Shown: positions 33,781 through 42,959 of the stretch, piece after piece | Position numbering within the stretch: the first letter of the stretch is position 1 | Layout of the letters: each line of letters starts with the position of its first letter | DNA from: Mycolicibacterium madagascariense | Lineage (GTDB): Bacteria > Actinomycetota > Actinomycetes > Mycobacteriales > Mycobacteriaceae | Reading direction: 5' to 3' | Assembly (NCBI RefSeq): GCF_010729665.1 | Contig: NZ_AP022610.1 | Coordinates: 2,976,001-3,040,000, forward strand | DNA: 64,000 bases | Program-made: the position numbers and the translations under genes | Notes under the pieces: generated by a model | What the model saw: only the letters and a program-made list of their open reading frames with translations | The model's database searches: none | Told to the model about the DNA's origin: nothing

Positions 33781-35558
33781 TGATGACCGCATGGATCAGC
33801 GCCCGCCGCATCCCCGTGGTCCAGCGTGCCGACATTGGGCGATGGCTGCGCGACAGCCCCGCGGCCCTGGTGCCGCTCGCGGTGGCCGTGGGCGCGCTCA
33901 CCGGACTCGGGGCGGTCGGCTTTCGTCTCTTGATCACGCTGTTCACCAGGATGTTCACCGGGTACGACGACTACTCCGGGCTGGGCAGGGTCGCCAGCAC
34001 CCACGTGCCGTGGCTGGGGGTCTGGTTCCTGCTCCTGGCGCCCGTGCTCGCCGGCGCGGTGTATGGGCCGATCGTCTACCGCTTCGCGCCGGAGGCTCGC
34101 GGGCACGGCGTCCCCGAGGTGATGTACGCGGTCAGTCACCGCGGCGGTCGGATCGCGCCACAGGTGAGTCTCGTCAAAGCGCTCGCGTCGGCGCTGTGCA
34201 TCGGCGGCGGTGGCTCGGTCGGCCGCGAGGGTCCAATCGTGCAGATCGGGTCGGCCGCCGGCTCGACGATCGCCCAGGTGCTGCGGCTCAACACGCCGCG
34301 GGTGCGGTTGCTCGTCGCGTGCGGTGCGGCTGCGGGCATCTCGGCGACCTTCAATGCGCCGCTGGCGGGGCCGTTCTTCGCGATGGAGTTGATCCTGCGT
34401 GACTTCGCAGCCGAGTCCTTCGGTGCGGTCGTGCTGGCCAGTGTCACCGCCGACGTCGTCGGGCGGGCGATGCTCGGGGACCATCCCTTCCTCTCCCTGC
34501 CCACCTTCGACATCCACACACCGGTCGAGTACCTGCTCTACGTGACGCTCGGTATCGCGGTAGGCGTTGTCGGAGTAGCGTTCTCGAAGATTCTGTACCT
34601 GATCGAGGACGCCTGCGACTGGCTGTGGCGGGGACCGGAGTGGGCGCGGCCCGCGGTCGGTGGCCTGGCACTCGGTGCCGTCCTGCTCGTGCTGCCGCAG
34701 ATGTACGGCGTGGGGTACCCGGTGCTGGAGAACGCCGTTCGGGGCCGCTACGTCGTCGGCATGCTGCTGCTTCTCATGGTTGGCAAGATGATCGCGACCA
34801 GCCTGACCATCGGGATCGGCGGATCCGGCGGCGTATTCGCCCCGACGCTGTTCATCGGGGCGATGGCCGGGACCGCGTTCGGCGTCGTCGCACACGACCT
34901 CTTCCCCGGCGTCACCGGGTCCGCCGGGGCCTACGGCCTGATCGGCATGGGCGCCGCACTCGGCGGCGCGACCCGGGCTCCCATCACGGCCGTCGTCATC
35001 CTGTTCGAACTGACCGGAGAGTATTCGATCATCCTGCCGCTCATGGCAGCAGTCGTCATGGCGGCCGGAACGAGCCACCTGCTGTCTAAGGACACCATCT
35101 ACACCGCCAAGCTCTGGCGACGGGGCGTCGACCTGGACCGTCCACCGTCGGAACGCATGACGTTCACCGCTGCGGACGTGGCCGTCCCCGCCCCCGCCCC
35201 GCTGGTCCAGCGAACGTCACTGCGCGACGCCGCGGCGGCGCTGACGACGGCCCAGTTCGGCATGCTGCCGGTGGTCGACGAGGGCCGCTACCTCGGCTGC
35301 GTGTCGGCGCAGGACGTCGCCGAAGCCCTCGACGACCCGGCCTCGCCGGAGAACGTGGGGCCGCTGGTCGGCCGACCCACGGCCGTGGCAGCCGACGCGA
35401 CGGCATCCGACGTCCTCGGCGCGCTGCGCGGGCACGGCGGCACCGGGCTTCCGGTGCTGAGCGACGACGGGACGGCGCTGGTGGGGTGGGTCACCTACGA
35501 GTCGGTCCTGGCTCGGCTCGGCCCCGACTCCTCGGCAGCGAGCGACTCCGACACCTGA
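33780..35558 (+). CDS. clcA: CLC-family chloride transporter with C-terminal CBS domains
   Basis: 592 aa. CLC signatures: GGGGSVGREGPIVQIGSA (gating Glu in GREGP, as in Cl-/H+ exchangers), GIGGSGGVFAPTLFIGA, and GMGAALGGATRAPITAVVILFELTG. Two CBS motifs follow (about 460-580: PLVQRTSLRDAAAALTTAQFGMLPVVDE and a second ending GLPVLSDDGTALVGWVT). It exchanges chloride for protons across the membrane. There is no ribosome site upstream; the start overlaps the TTGCA repeats, hinting at leaderless translation from ATG 33780 or 33783. Confidence 0.9.
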   Translation: MMTAWISARRIPVVQRADIGRWLRDSPAALVPLAVAVGALTGLGAVGFRLLITLFTRMFTGYDDYSGLGRVASTHVPWLGVWFLLLAPVLAGAVYGPIVYRFAPEARGHGVPEVMYAVSHRGGRIAPQVSLVKALASALCIGGGGSVGREGPIVQIGSAAGSTIAQVLRLNTPRVRLLVACGAAAGISATFNAPLAGPFFAMELILRDFAAESFGAVVLASVTADVVGRAMLGDHPFLSLPTFDIHTPVEYLLYVTLGIAVGVVGVAFSKILYLIEDACDWLWRGPEWARPAVGGLALGAVLLVLPQMYGVGYPVLENAVRGRYVVGMLLLLMVGKMIATSLTIGIGGSGGVFAPTLFIGAMAGTAFGVVAHDLFPGVTGSAGAYGLIGMGAALGGATRAPITAVVILFELTGEYSIILPLMAAVVMAAGTSHLLSKDTIYTAKLWRRGVDLDRPPSERMTFTAADVAVPAPAPLVQRTSLRDAAAALTTAQFGMLPVVDEGRYLGCVSAQDVAEALDDPASPENVGPLVGRPTAVAADATASDVLGALRGHGGTGLPVLSDDGTALVGWVTYESVLARLGPDSSAASDSDT

Positions 35559-35559
35559 C

Positions 35560-36069
35560 CTACCGGCTGTCGGAACCCTCGCGGGCGGGGTGATCGACGA
35601 GCTGGTGATAGGCCGCGGTGAACGCGGCCGCGCCTCGGAGCAGCGCCGCGCGATTGCTCGCGCTCATGGTGGCCGACACGTGTCGGAACACGTCGACCCG
35701 ATGCTGCACGAGGTCGTCCAAGACGGCGCGCCCGGCGTCGGTGAGCTCCAACACGGTGGCCCGCCGATTGTGCGGAGCCACCCGTCGCGTGATCAGTCCG
35801 GCCTCGGCGAGCCGGTCACTGAGCCTGCTGGTGCTGCTCGGCACCATCTCCAGCGCCTGTCCCAATTCGGTCACCAGACAGGGCCCCAAGCGGTCCAACG
35901 CCTGCAACGCCCGCAGTGGGGCCAAGCCGACGCGCTTCTCCATCTGTTCCAGCACGACCACGTTGAGCGCGAGCAAACCCCTTGTGGCGCTTTCCAGTTC
36001 GACTCCGTAGTCGTCACCGGGCGTCGTGCCGCCGGCACCCTTGGACGTCACCGCCGCTTTTTTGCTCAT
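35560..36069 (-). CDS. MarR-family transcriptional regulator
   Basis: 169 aa. Winged HTH: LRALQALDRLGPCLVTELGQALEMVPSSTSRLSDRLAEAGLITRRVAPHNRRATVLELTDAGRAVLDDL (about 50-120), flanked by dimerisation helices. It lies between the CLC gene (same-region, convergent) and the divergent stress operon starting at 36233. A TATTGCAAAT element sits 90 bp upstream of its start. It may control the operon at 36 kb, the CLC gene, or both; the ligand is unknown. Confidence 0.9.
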   Translation of the reverse strand: MSKKAAVTSKGAGGTTPGDDYGVELESATRGLLALNVVVLEQMEKRVGLAPLRALQALDRLGPCLVTELGQALEMVPSSTSRLSDRLAEAGLITRRVAPHNRRATVLELTDAGRAVLDDLVQHRVDVFRHVSATMSASNRAALLRGAAAFTAAYHQLVDHPAREGSDSR

Positions 36070-36157
36070 TTGGCCCGGAGCCTACCCCCGGTGCCCTGCC
36101 ACCGCCATCGCCATACTCTCAGTTTCTTTTCATGTGTCACGTCATCCAATGTGGAAG

Positions 36158-36167
36158 TATTGCAAAT
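36158..36167. promoter_or_regulatory. TATTGCAAAT element between MarR gene and stress operon
   Basis: This 10-mer contains a near-palindromic ATTGCAAAT and shares the 7-mer TATTGCA with the CLC (33766-33772) and rhodopsin (55841-55847) upstream regions. It is in a locally AT-rich stretch (about 36117-36170) between divergent genes. Only one half is well conserved here, so support is weaker than at the other two sites. Confidence 0.3.
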
Positions 36168-36232
36168 AGAACGTCAATCGATGCCGGCGCCGTCAGTCGA
36201 TCCGATGTCACGACGAGGGGAAGGTGCCCGCA

Positions 36233-36766
36233 ATGGCCAAGGACACTCGAGGACCGGTGCCCTACGGTGAGTCCGATCTGCGACGAGTCAACCTGAACCC
36301 CTCGCACTGGCGCGGAGCGCGACTGGTGTTGGGGGCGCAGGCGGCCGCAGCGCTCGTCATCGGCGCAGCCGGCTTGATCTGCCTACACGACACGGCGTTT
36401 CACGGCATCGGCGTAGCGGCCCTGGGCCTCGAGCTGACGACGGCGTTCTGCTGGACCATGGTCGTCGTCGGCATCTGCGCCGCCGCGGCCACGCTGCACC
36501 GCGGACTCGCCAAGGCGTTCAGCGTGGCGGTGGGAATCGCCGCCCTCATCATGGTCGTCACGAGCGCGGTCGCCGCGACGCACCACGATCCCGGTCCCAT
36601 GGGATTCACGCCGGGCGCCGCGGTGCTCTACGCCGCCTTCTTCTGCGTCAACCTCGGCATCGGAATGTGGTTGATACCCAACCACATCGAAGGTCCGGCC
36701 TGGGTTCACACCGGCCGCACCCAGGATGGCGAAGCCGACGCCTCGGCGCAGGGCGGGCAGTCGTGA
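36233..36766 (+). CDS. four-helix membrane protein of unknown function
   Basis: 177 aa: a soluble N-terminus of about 30 residues, four hydrophobic helices (roughly 32-52, 62-85, 95-117, 128-150) and a polar tail. I do not recognise a family beyond a general DUF4383-like look. GAGGGGAAGG precedes the ATG at 36233 (a GTG at 36224 is an alternative). Its stop overlaps the GTG of the GH15 gene, so it heads a coupled run of genes. Confidence 0.65.
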   Translation: MAKDTRGPVPYGESDLRRVNLNPSHWRGARLVLGAQAAAALVIGAAGLICLHDTAFHGIGVAALGLELTTAFCWTMVVVGICAAAATLHRGLAKAFSVAVGIAALIMVVTSAVAATHHDPGPMGFTPGAAVLYAAFFCVNLGIGMWLIPNHIEGPAWVHTGRTQDGEADASAQGGQS

Positions 36767-38586
36767 CGATCGGCATCCCACAACCGCACGTGCTGCGGGA
36801 GTACGCGCTGCTGGCCGACGGGGAGCGCGGGGCGCTCATCGGACCCCGCGGCGACATCGCCTGGCTGTGCGCACCGCGTTGGCACGACGACGCACTGTTT
36901 GCCTCGCTGATCGGTGGCCGCAGCATGTTCGCCATCACCCCGCGCGGACGCTTCGTCTGGGGTGGGCACTACGAGGACGGCAGCCTGATCTGGCGCTCGC
37001 GCTGGGTGACCACCGACGGCATCGTCGAGTGTCGCGAGGCGCTGACGTTTCCCGGTGACGCCCGCCGGGCCATCCTGGTGCGCCGACTGCTGGCGGTACG
37101 CGGTGACGCCCACGCGGACCTGACGTTCGCCCTGCCGGCCGACCACGGAGGCGACCCGACCGGACGCCTCGCCCTCGACGACCACGGGCGCTGGCACGCC
37201 CGCGCGGGAGCCCTGCACGTGTGCCTGGACGGAGTCCCGCGCGCTCGCACCGAGGACCACGACGCGACGCTGCGAGCGGAGTTGCACGTCGCCGAAGGCG
37301 GCCATCTCGACATCGTCCTCGACGTGTCCACCGGCGCCGGCGGCGATCCGCTCCTCCACCCCGACGTCCTCTGGCAGCGCACCGAGAACGCCTGGCGCGC
37401 AGCGGTTCCGGCGTTCTCGGACAGCATCGCGGTGCGCGACGCGCGGCATTCCTACGCCGTGTTGCGCGGGCTGACGAGTGCCGGGGGCGGCATGGTCGCC
37501 GCGGCGACCACGAGCCTGCCCGAACGCGCCGAGCAGGGCCGCAACTACGACTACCGCTACGTGTGGATCCGTGACCAGTGCTACGCGGGCCAGGCCGTCG
37601 CCCTCGACGGTCCGCATCCGCTGCTCGACGATGCGGTCGCCTTCGTGACCGAGCGACTCCTCGACGATGGACCCGAGTTGAAACCGGCCTACACGGTCGA
37701 GGGCAAGGCCGTCCCCGATCAGCTGCGGCTGGCATTGCCCGGCTACCCCGGTGGAACCGACCTCGTCGGCAACCATGCGAACCGCCAATTCCAGCTCGAC
37801 GCCTTCGGCGAGGCACTGCTGCTGTATGCCGCAGCGGCCCGACACGACCGACTCACCGACGACGCCCACCGCGGACTGATCGCGGCGGCCGACGCCATCG
37901 CGACCCGGTGGACGGAGCCCGACGCGGGCATCTGGGAACTCGACCCTCGGCACTGGACGCACTCGCGGTTGACCTGCGTGGCCGGGCTGCGCGCCGCCGC
38001 GCAGGTGCCCGGCGGCGACACCCCCGGCTGGAATGCCCTGGCCGACCGCATCATGGCGACCGCTACCGCCGACGGCGTGCACGGAACCGGTCGGTGGCAA
38101 CGCGCCGCCGACGACCAGCGCATCGACGCCGCTCTGCTGGTGCCCGCCCTGCGCGGCGCCGTGTTGCCCACCGACCCGCGCACCGTCGCGACCCTGAACG
38201 CGGTCCGCTCCGAGCTCGAGCAGGACGGCTACGTGTACCGCTTTCGCCACGACGACCGACCGCTGGCCGCCGCCGAGGGGGCCTTCGTCCTGTGCGGCTT
38301 CTGGACGGCGATGACCCTGCAGCAGCAGGGCGACCCGGTGGCCGCGGCGAGATTCTTCGAACGCAGCCGCGCCGCATGCGGGCCACCGGGGATCTTCAGC
38401 GAGGAGTACGACGTCGAGCAACGACAGATGCGGGGCAACCTACCGCAGGCGTTCGTGCACGCCCTGCTCATCGAAAGCTCACTGCGCCTTGGTCTCCCAC
38501 CGACCAGCGGCGTCCACGACCGAACGACCACGACCACGACCACGACGCAGCAATCCCTGCCCAGGGAGAAGGAGAACGATTCGTGA
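36763..38586 (+). CDS. glycoside hydrolase family 15 protein (trehalase/glucoamylase-like)
   Basis: 607 aa. The N-terminal beta domain (about 10-210) is typical of bacterial GH15 proteins (REYALLADGERGALIGPRGDIAWLCAPRWHDDALFASLIGG). The (alpha/alpha)6 catalytic barrel has NYDYRYVWIRDQCYAG, GIWELDPRHWTHSRLTCVAGL (general acid region) and GIFSEEYDVEQRQMRGNLPQAF (general base region). Mycobacterial GH15 members include trehalases, so trehalose is a candidate substrate. A Thr8 run lies near the C-terminus. GTGA overlaps occur at both ends. Confidence 0.85.
   Translation: MTIGIPQPHVLREYALLADGERGALIGPRGDIAWLCAPRWHDDALFASLIGGRSMFAITPRGRFVWGGHYEDGSLIWRSRWVTTDGIVECREALTFPGDARRAILVRRLLAVRGDAHADLTFALPADHGGDPTGRLALDDHGRWHARAGALHVCLDGVPRARTEDHDATLRAELHVAEGGHLDIVLDVSTGAGGDPLLHPDVLWQRTENAWRAAVPAFSDSIAVRDARHSYAVLRGLTSAGGGMVAAATTSLPERAEQGRNYDYRYVWIRDQCYAGQAVALDGPHPLLDDAVAFVTERLLDDGPELKPAYTVEGKAVPDQLRLALPGYPGGTDLVGNHANRQFQLDAFGEALLLYAAAARHDRLTDDAHRGLIAAADAIATRWTEPDAGIWELDPRHWTHSRLTCVAGLRAAAQVPGGDTPGWNALADRIMATATADGVHGTGRWQRAADDQRIDAALLVPALRGAVLPTDPRTVATLNAVRSELEQDGYVYRFRHDDRPLAAAEGAFVLCGFWTAMTLQQQGDPVAAARFFERSRAACGPPGIFSEEYDVEQRQMRGNLPQAFVHALLIESSLRLGLPPTSGVHDRTTTTTTTTQQSLPREKENDS
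38524..38547 (+). repeat. ACGACC hexanucleotide repeat encoding Thr8
   Basis: Alternating ACG/ACC codons (three ACGACC units plus ACGACG) encode eight threonines in the GH15 C-terminal tail. The unit is a multiple of three, so length changes would not shift the frame. Confidence 0.6.
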
Positions 38587-39023
38587 AACTCATCCGGTCT
38601 GCGCTGCATGCCATTCGCACCGGCCGCTTCGAACGGTCCATGTCGGCGCTCACCGCGGCAGGCGCCGCGATCACCACCGCCGAGATCTACCTGTCCCATG
38701 ACGGCGCCAGCTTCGGCAACAAGATGATGTACTGGCCGATCGTCGTCGTGCCCACCGCGATTCCCGCAGGCGTGGCGGGGTTCTTCTCGCGCCGGGCGGC
38801 GCGGACGGTCCTGCCCGCCGCCAGCATCCTGATCGTCGTCAACGGCATCCAGGGGGCCTACCTGCACGTCCGCGGCATCCGGCAGCGGCCAGGGGGCTTG
38901 ACGAAGTACAACATGGAGTCGGGGCCGCCCGCGTTCGCGCCGCTGCTCGCGTCCCTGGTCGGCGGCATGGGCCTGCTCGCGGCGCTGCTCCGCCGCGAAA
39001 CCCTTCCCGGCGAAGGGAATTGA
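38583..39023 (+). CDS. small membrane protein of the stress operon
   Basis: 146 aa with about three hydrophobic helices (STAE region 38-55, 75-95, 118-135) and a soluble loop LHVRGIRQRPGGLTKYNMESGPPAF. It is coupled to GH15 by GTGA with AGAAGGAGA upstream, and to the next gene by a close junction. Standing before the gluconate-dehydrogenase-like pair, it may anchor that enzyme in the membrane; this is inference from position and from the use of small membrane partners in such complexes. Confidence 0.65.
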   Translation: MKLIRSALHAIRTGRFERSMSALTAAGAAITTAEIYLSHDGASFGNKMMYWPIVVVPTAIPAGVAGFFSRRAARTVLPAASILIVVNGIQGAYLHVRGIRQRPGGLTKYNMESGPPAFAPLLASLVGGMGLLAALLRRETLPGEGN

Positions 39024-39028
39024 GGCCG

Positions 39029-39739
39029 ATGCCGTTCCGTCCCCGCACCCAGCGCGCCATCACCCCTCAGCATCGCGGTCGCTTCCCCGGCTTCGACGTG
39101 CTGGATCAGGCCCACCAGTGGGACGACGTCACCGCGGGCGTCGTCCTGGCCCGGCTCGCGCTGCCCGGCATGCTGTCCTTCTTCACCCCGGCCGAGGTGG
39201 GCGTCGCCGCACCGATGCTCGACCTGCTCCTCGGTCAGGACGAGGACCCTCGCGTCCCCGTCCTGGCACTCATCGACGAGCGACTGACCCGCGGCGAGAC
39301 CGACGGTTGGCACTACGACGGCATGCCCGAGGACGGCCGCGCGTGGCACGAGACGTTGGCCGCGCTCGACGACGACGCCCGGCGCCGGCACGGCCGCGGC
39401 TTCGCCGAATTGTCCCGAGCGAACCAGGCACGGCTCGTCCAGGACGTCCAAGACCTGGCCGACGCCGGCGACCACTGGCACGAATGGCTGGCCAAGCGGG
39501 TGTGGAGCCTGTGGACGCGCTATGCCTGCACGGCGTTCTACTCCCACCCCTGGGCCTGGAACGAGATGGGGTTCCCCGGTCCGGCCTATCCCCGCGGCTA
39601 CCTCAATTCCGGCATCGACGCCCGCGAGCACCACGAGGTCGCCGACCACCGCAACGACGATCCCGTCCCGTTCGCACAGCGCGTGGAGCGGGCCAGGCGC
39701 GCCGACGACGACCTGCGAAACGGGCGAGCCGGTGAGTGA
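39029..39739 (+). CDS. gluconate 2-dehydrogenase subunit 3-like protein
   Basis: 236 aa soluble helical protein. FFTPAEVGVAAPMLDLLLGQDEDPRVPVLALIDERL and the C-terminal YSHPWAWNEMGFPGPAYPRGYLNSG match the gluconate 2-dehydrogenase subunit 3 family, the small partner of GMC-type membrane dehydrogenases. The ATG at 39029 is preferred to a TTG at 39020. It overlaps the GMC flavoprotein start by 8 nt, so the two are almost certainly one complex. Confidence 0.82.
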   Translation: MPFRPRTQRAITPQHRGRFPGFDVLDQAHQWDDVTAGVVLARLALPGMLSFFTPAEVGVAAPMLDLLLGQDEDPRVPVLALIDERLTRGETDGWHYDGMPEDGRAWHETLAALDDDARRRHGRGFAELSRANQARLVQDVQDLADAGDHWHEWLAKRVWSLWTRYACTAFYSHPWAWNEMGFPGPAYPRGYLNSGIDAREHHEVADHRNDDPVPFAQRVERARRADDDLRNGRAGE

Positions 39740-41375
39740 GCTGGGCCCGGTCCGGGCGCGCAACGAGTCGGCGTGGCTGATCCCCAACGATGGCTCGCGC
39801 ACCAATCATCGACTGCGACGCGACATGCGCCGCTACGACTCCGACGACGAGGTCGACGTCGTGATCGTCGGCGCCGGGGCGGGCGGCGCCACGCTCGGTC
39901 AGCGCCTGGCCCGCGCCGGGTGGAGCGTGGTGCTCCTCGACGCCGGCCCGTTCTGGGACCCCGACACCGACTGGGTCAGTGACGAACGCGGATCACACGG
40001 GCTCTACTGGACCGAACCCCGTCAGATCGGCGGCCAGGATCCAGTTCCCCTGGGCTCCAACAACTCCGGCCGTGGTGTCGGTGGCTCGATGGTGCACTAT
40101 GCCGGGTACACGCCGCGGTTCCATCCCTCGGACTTCCGGACGGCCACCACCGACGGCGTCGGGGTCGACTGGCCGCTCGGCTATGACGACCTGCGGCCCT
40201 ACTACGAGCAGATCGAGGCCGAACTGCCGGTGGCAGGCCAGGATTGGCCGTGGGGCGACCCGCACCGCTACCCGCACAGTCCCCACCCGATCGGCGGCAA
40301 CGGTCTGATCGCCCTGCGGGGCGCCGAGGCCATGGGCGTGCAGATGCGCGTCGGGCCGGTCGCCATTCCCAACGGGCGCTTCGGCAACCGGCCGCACTGC
40401 ATCTACCGAGGCTTCTGCATCCAGGGGTGCAAGGTCAACGCCAAGGCCAGTCCGTTGATCACGCACGTTCCCGACGCCCTGGCCCATGGCGCCGAGATCC
40501 GACCCGACAGCCACGTCAGCCGCATCCTCGTCGACGATCGCGCCGGGCGGGCCACTGGCGTGGAGTACCTGCACGCCGGCAACGTCCACCGCCAGCGCGC
40601 CCGGTCCGTGGTGGTCGCCGGCTATTCGATCGAAACGCCTCGGCTGCTGCTGCTCTCGGCCACCGACCGCTATCCCCAGGGGTTGGGCAACGACCACGAC
40701 AACGTGGGCCGCTACCTCATGGTGCAGGGTGCTCCGCAGGTGGCCGGACGGTTCGCCGAGGAGATCCGGATGTACAAGTCGCCGCCGCCCGAGGTGAGCA
40801 GCGAGCAGTTCTACGAGACCGATCCCACCAAGGACTACCGTCGCGGCTTCTCCATCCAGACCGTCGGCCCGCTGCCGATCACGTGGGCCGAACACGTTGC
40901 CGCCCAGGGTCATTGGGGTATGACGCTGCGCGAGTACATGCGCGACTACGTGCACTGGGCCACGCTCGGCGCATTGTGCGAGCTCCTGCCCCAACCCGAC
41001 AACCGCGTCACACTGGCCGACGAGACCGATCGCCACGGCCTGCCCGTGGCGCACTTCGCCTACTCGCAGTGCGACAACGACCGGCGGCTCATCTCCGCCG
41101 CCACCGAGGTCATGTCCGACCTGCTGCGGGCCGCCGGGGCCGACGAGGTCATGACCATCGAGCGCTACGCCCACCTGGTCGGCGGGGCGCGCATGGCAAC
41201 GCGACCGGAGGACGGCGTCGTCGACGCCGAGCACCGGGTCCACGGCATGGACGGGCTCTACGTCGTGGACGGAAGCGTGCTACCCACCCAGGGCGCGGCC
41301 AATCCCGCCCTGACCATCATGGCGCTGGCTGCCCGCGCCGCCGATGCGATGACGCGACATGCCCGGGCGTCCTGA
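39732..41375 (+). CDS. GMC-family flavoprotein oxidoreductase (gluconate dehydrogenase large-subunit-like)
   Basis: 547 aa. FAD motif VVIVGAGAGGATLGQRLARAGWSVVLLDAG near residue 40; NSGRGVGGSMVHYAGYTPRFHPSDF is the GMC signature region; the cysteine pair in HCIYRGFCIQGCKVNAK is typical of membrane sugar/alcohol dehydrogenases; VVDGSVLPTQGAANPALTIMALAAR is the C-terminal FAD/active-site block. It oxidises an alcohol or sugar acid and passes electrons to the respiratory chain. Partners are the upstream subunit 3 and possibly the small membrane protein. The substrate cannot be inferred. Confidence 0.88.
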   Translation: MSELGPVRARNESAWLIPNDGSRTNHRLRRDMRRYDSDDEVDVVIVGAGAGGATLGQRLARAGWSVVLLDAGPFWDPDTDWVSDERGSHGLYWTEPRQIGGQDPVPLGSNNSGRGVGGSMVHYAGYTPRFHPSDFRTATTDGVGVDWPLGYDDLRPYYEQIEAELPVAGQDWPWGDPHRYPHSPHPIGGNGLIALRGAEAMGVQMRVGPVAIPNGRFGNRPHCIYRGFCIQGCKVNAKASPLITHVPDALAHGAEIRPDSHVSRILVDDRAGRATGVEYLHAGNVHRQRARSVVVAGYSIETPRLLLLSATDRYPQGLGNDHDNVGRYLMVQGAPQVAGRFAEEIRMYKSPPPEVSSEQFYETDPTKDYRRGFSIQTVGPLPITWAEHVAAQGHWGMTLREYMRDYVHWATLGALCELLPQPDNRVTLADETDRHGLPVAHFAYSQCDNDRRLISAATEVMSDLLRAAGADEVMTIERYAHLVGGARMATRPEDGVVDAEHRVHGMDGLYVVDGSVLPTQGAANPALTIMALAARAADAMTRHARAS

Positions 41376-41427
41376 CACCGAAGGCGCTGCGCGCCAGCAG
41401 ATCACCGACGGGTGAGAACGGAGAACC

Positions 41428-41889
41428 ATGCCCACCGACCATCGCCGATCCCGGCGCATCGAAGCCGTCCGCGGCGGCTGGGGAGCAGCTCTGCTCATCA
41501 GCCCCGACGCCGTTCTCGGCACCGTCCACGGGCTGCACGTCGACCGCAAGAGCCGCATCGTCACCCGCATCCTCGGCGCCCGCCACCTCGTCCAGGCCCT
41601 GTCCTCGGGCGTCAGACCCAGTGCCGAGGTGTTGGCCATGGGGGTGTGGGTCGACGCCGTGCACGCGCTGACCGCGCTCGGTCTGGCCGTCGCCGATCGC
41701 CACCGTGCCCGGGCGGGACTGACCGACGCCGCGATGGCCGCGCTCTGGGCGGCCGCGGGACACCACGACCTGGCCCCGTCCAGCGCAACGCCACCCGATC
41801 GACGCACCGTGCGCGACCAGCTGGCCGTGCTGGTGCTGTCGCACGTGCCCGCCGGACCCGGCCTGCTCTCCCGAGCAGGTAACCGTTGA
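41428..41889 (+). CDS. hypothetical protein of the stress operon
   Basis: 153 aa, no family recognised. It has moderately hydrophobic segments (GGWGAALLISPDAVLGTVHGL; AEVLAMGVWVDAVHALTALGLAV) that could be membrane-associated but are not clear helices. ACGGAGAACC precedes the ATG. It lies 52 bp after the GMC gene and 65 bp before the SDR gene on the same strand, so it is probably co-transcribed. Confidence 0.6.
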   Translation: MPTDHRRSRRIEAVRGGWGAALLISPDAVLGTVHGLHVDRKSRIVTRILGARHLVQALSSGVRPSAEVLAMGVWVDAVHALTALGLAVADRHRARAGLTDAAMAALWAAAGHHDLAPSSATPPDRRTVRDQLAVLVLSHVPAGPGLLSRAGNR

Positions 41890-41954
41890 TCCCCGCCTCG
41901 TGATGACGACGCCGTCATCGCACCGAACCACCCGATGAAGAAGGAGAGCTCGAG

Positions 41955-42959
41955 ATGACGAACCAAGGAAGGGTCGTGGTGGTGACCGGCGCCAGCGCCG
42001 GCATCGGCCGGGCCGTGGCGCGCGAATTCGCCGGCACGGGAGACAGAGTCGCGCTGATCGCCAGGGGCCGTGCGGGAGTGGACGCGGCCGCGTCCGACGT
42101 GACCCGACGTGGGGGTACCCCGCTCGCCGTCCACGCCGACGTCACCGACTTCGACCAGGTCGACGCGGCCGCGACCCGCGTCGAGGACGAATTCGGCCCG
42201 ATCGACGTCTGGGTCAACGCCGCGTTCGCCACCGTGTTCGCGAACTTCGAGGACATCGAAGCAGACGAATTCCGACGGGCGACGGAGGTCAGCTATCTGG
42301 GCTTCGTCCACGGCACCATGGCGGCGCTGCACCGGATGAAGCCGCGCAACCGCGGGACCATCGTCCAGGTCGGATCGGCACTCGGAATGCGTTCGGTCCC
42401 CTTGCAATCCGCGTACTGCGGCGCCAAGCACGCCGTGAACGGCTTCACTGAGTCGCTGCGGACCGAGCTCATGCACGACCACAGCGACGTGCACGTCACC
42501 GTCGTACAGATGCCGGGGGTCAACACCCCCCAGTTCTCTTGGGTGCGTTCACGCTTGCCGCGCCACCCGCGGCCGGTGGCGCCCGTCTATCAACCGGAGA
42601 TCGCGGCCAGGGCGGTACGGTACGCCGCCGATCATCCACGGCACAAACAGTATTGGGTCGGGGCGAGCACGGTCGCCACCATCCTCGGCCAACGCGTGAT
42701 GCCGGCGCTGCTCGACCGCTACCTGGCCCGCACGGGTGTCTCCTCCCAACAGACCGACGATCGAACCGGCCATCGCGACGGCAATCTCTTCACACCGCTC
42801 GACGACGAGCCAGGGGCCGACCACGGCGCTCACGGCGAATTCGACGCGCAGTCACTGGCCGTCAGTCCGGCGTGGTGGCTGCGCAGCCACGCCCGTGCCC
42901 TCGTGGTGACGGGTGCGGCCGCTGCCGGAATGGCGGGCGTCGCCGCGGCGCGCCGGTGA
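41955..42959 (+). CDS. short-chain dehydrogenase/reductase with C-terminal membrane anchor
   Basis: 334 aa. Cofactor motif TGASAGIGRAVAREF, NAAF in place of the usual NNAG, catalytic Ser in VQVGSALG and YCGAKHAVNGF (Tyr-x3-Lys). After the SDR core (about 250 residues) comes a polar linker and a hydrophobic C-terminus (RALVVTGAAAAGMAGVAAARR), probably a tail anchor. This longer SDR type is common in actinobacterial stress operons. AGAAGGAGAGC lies before the ATG. The stop overlaps the DUF421 start (GTGA). Confidence 0.88.
   Translation: MTNQGRVVVVTGASAGIGRAVAREFAGTGDRVALIARGRAGVDAAASDVTRRGGTPLAVHADVTDFDQVDAAATRVEDEFGPIDVWVNAAFATVFANFEDIEADEFRRATEVSYLGFVHGTMAALHRMKPRNRGTIVQVGSALGMRSVPLQSAYCGAKHAVNGFTESLRTELMHDHSDVHVTVVQMPGVNTPQFSWVRSRLPRHPRPVAPVYQPEIAARAVRYAADHPRHKQYWVGASTVATILGQRVMPALLDRYLARTGVSSQQTDDRTGHRDGNLFTPLDDEPGADHGAHGEFDAQSLAVSPAWWLRSHARALVVTGAAAAGMAGVAAARR

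Noticed and set aside
33765..35078. 437-codon open frame antisense to clcA
   Set aside because: Arg/Gly/Asp-rich shadow; CLC selectivity motifs occupy the plus strand.
36706..38421. 571-codon open frame antisense to the GH15 gene
   Set aside because: No motifs and a shadow-like composition; GH15 signatures are continuous on the plus strand.
38524..38547. ACGACC repeat as a phase-variation switch
   Set aside because: The 6-bp unit preserves the reading frame, so slippage would only change the number of threonines in a tail.
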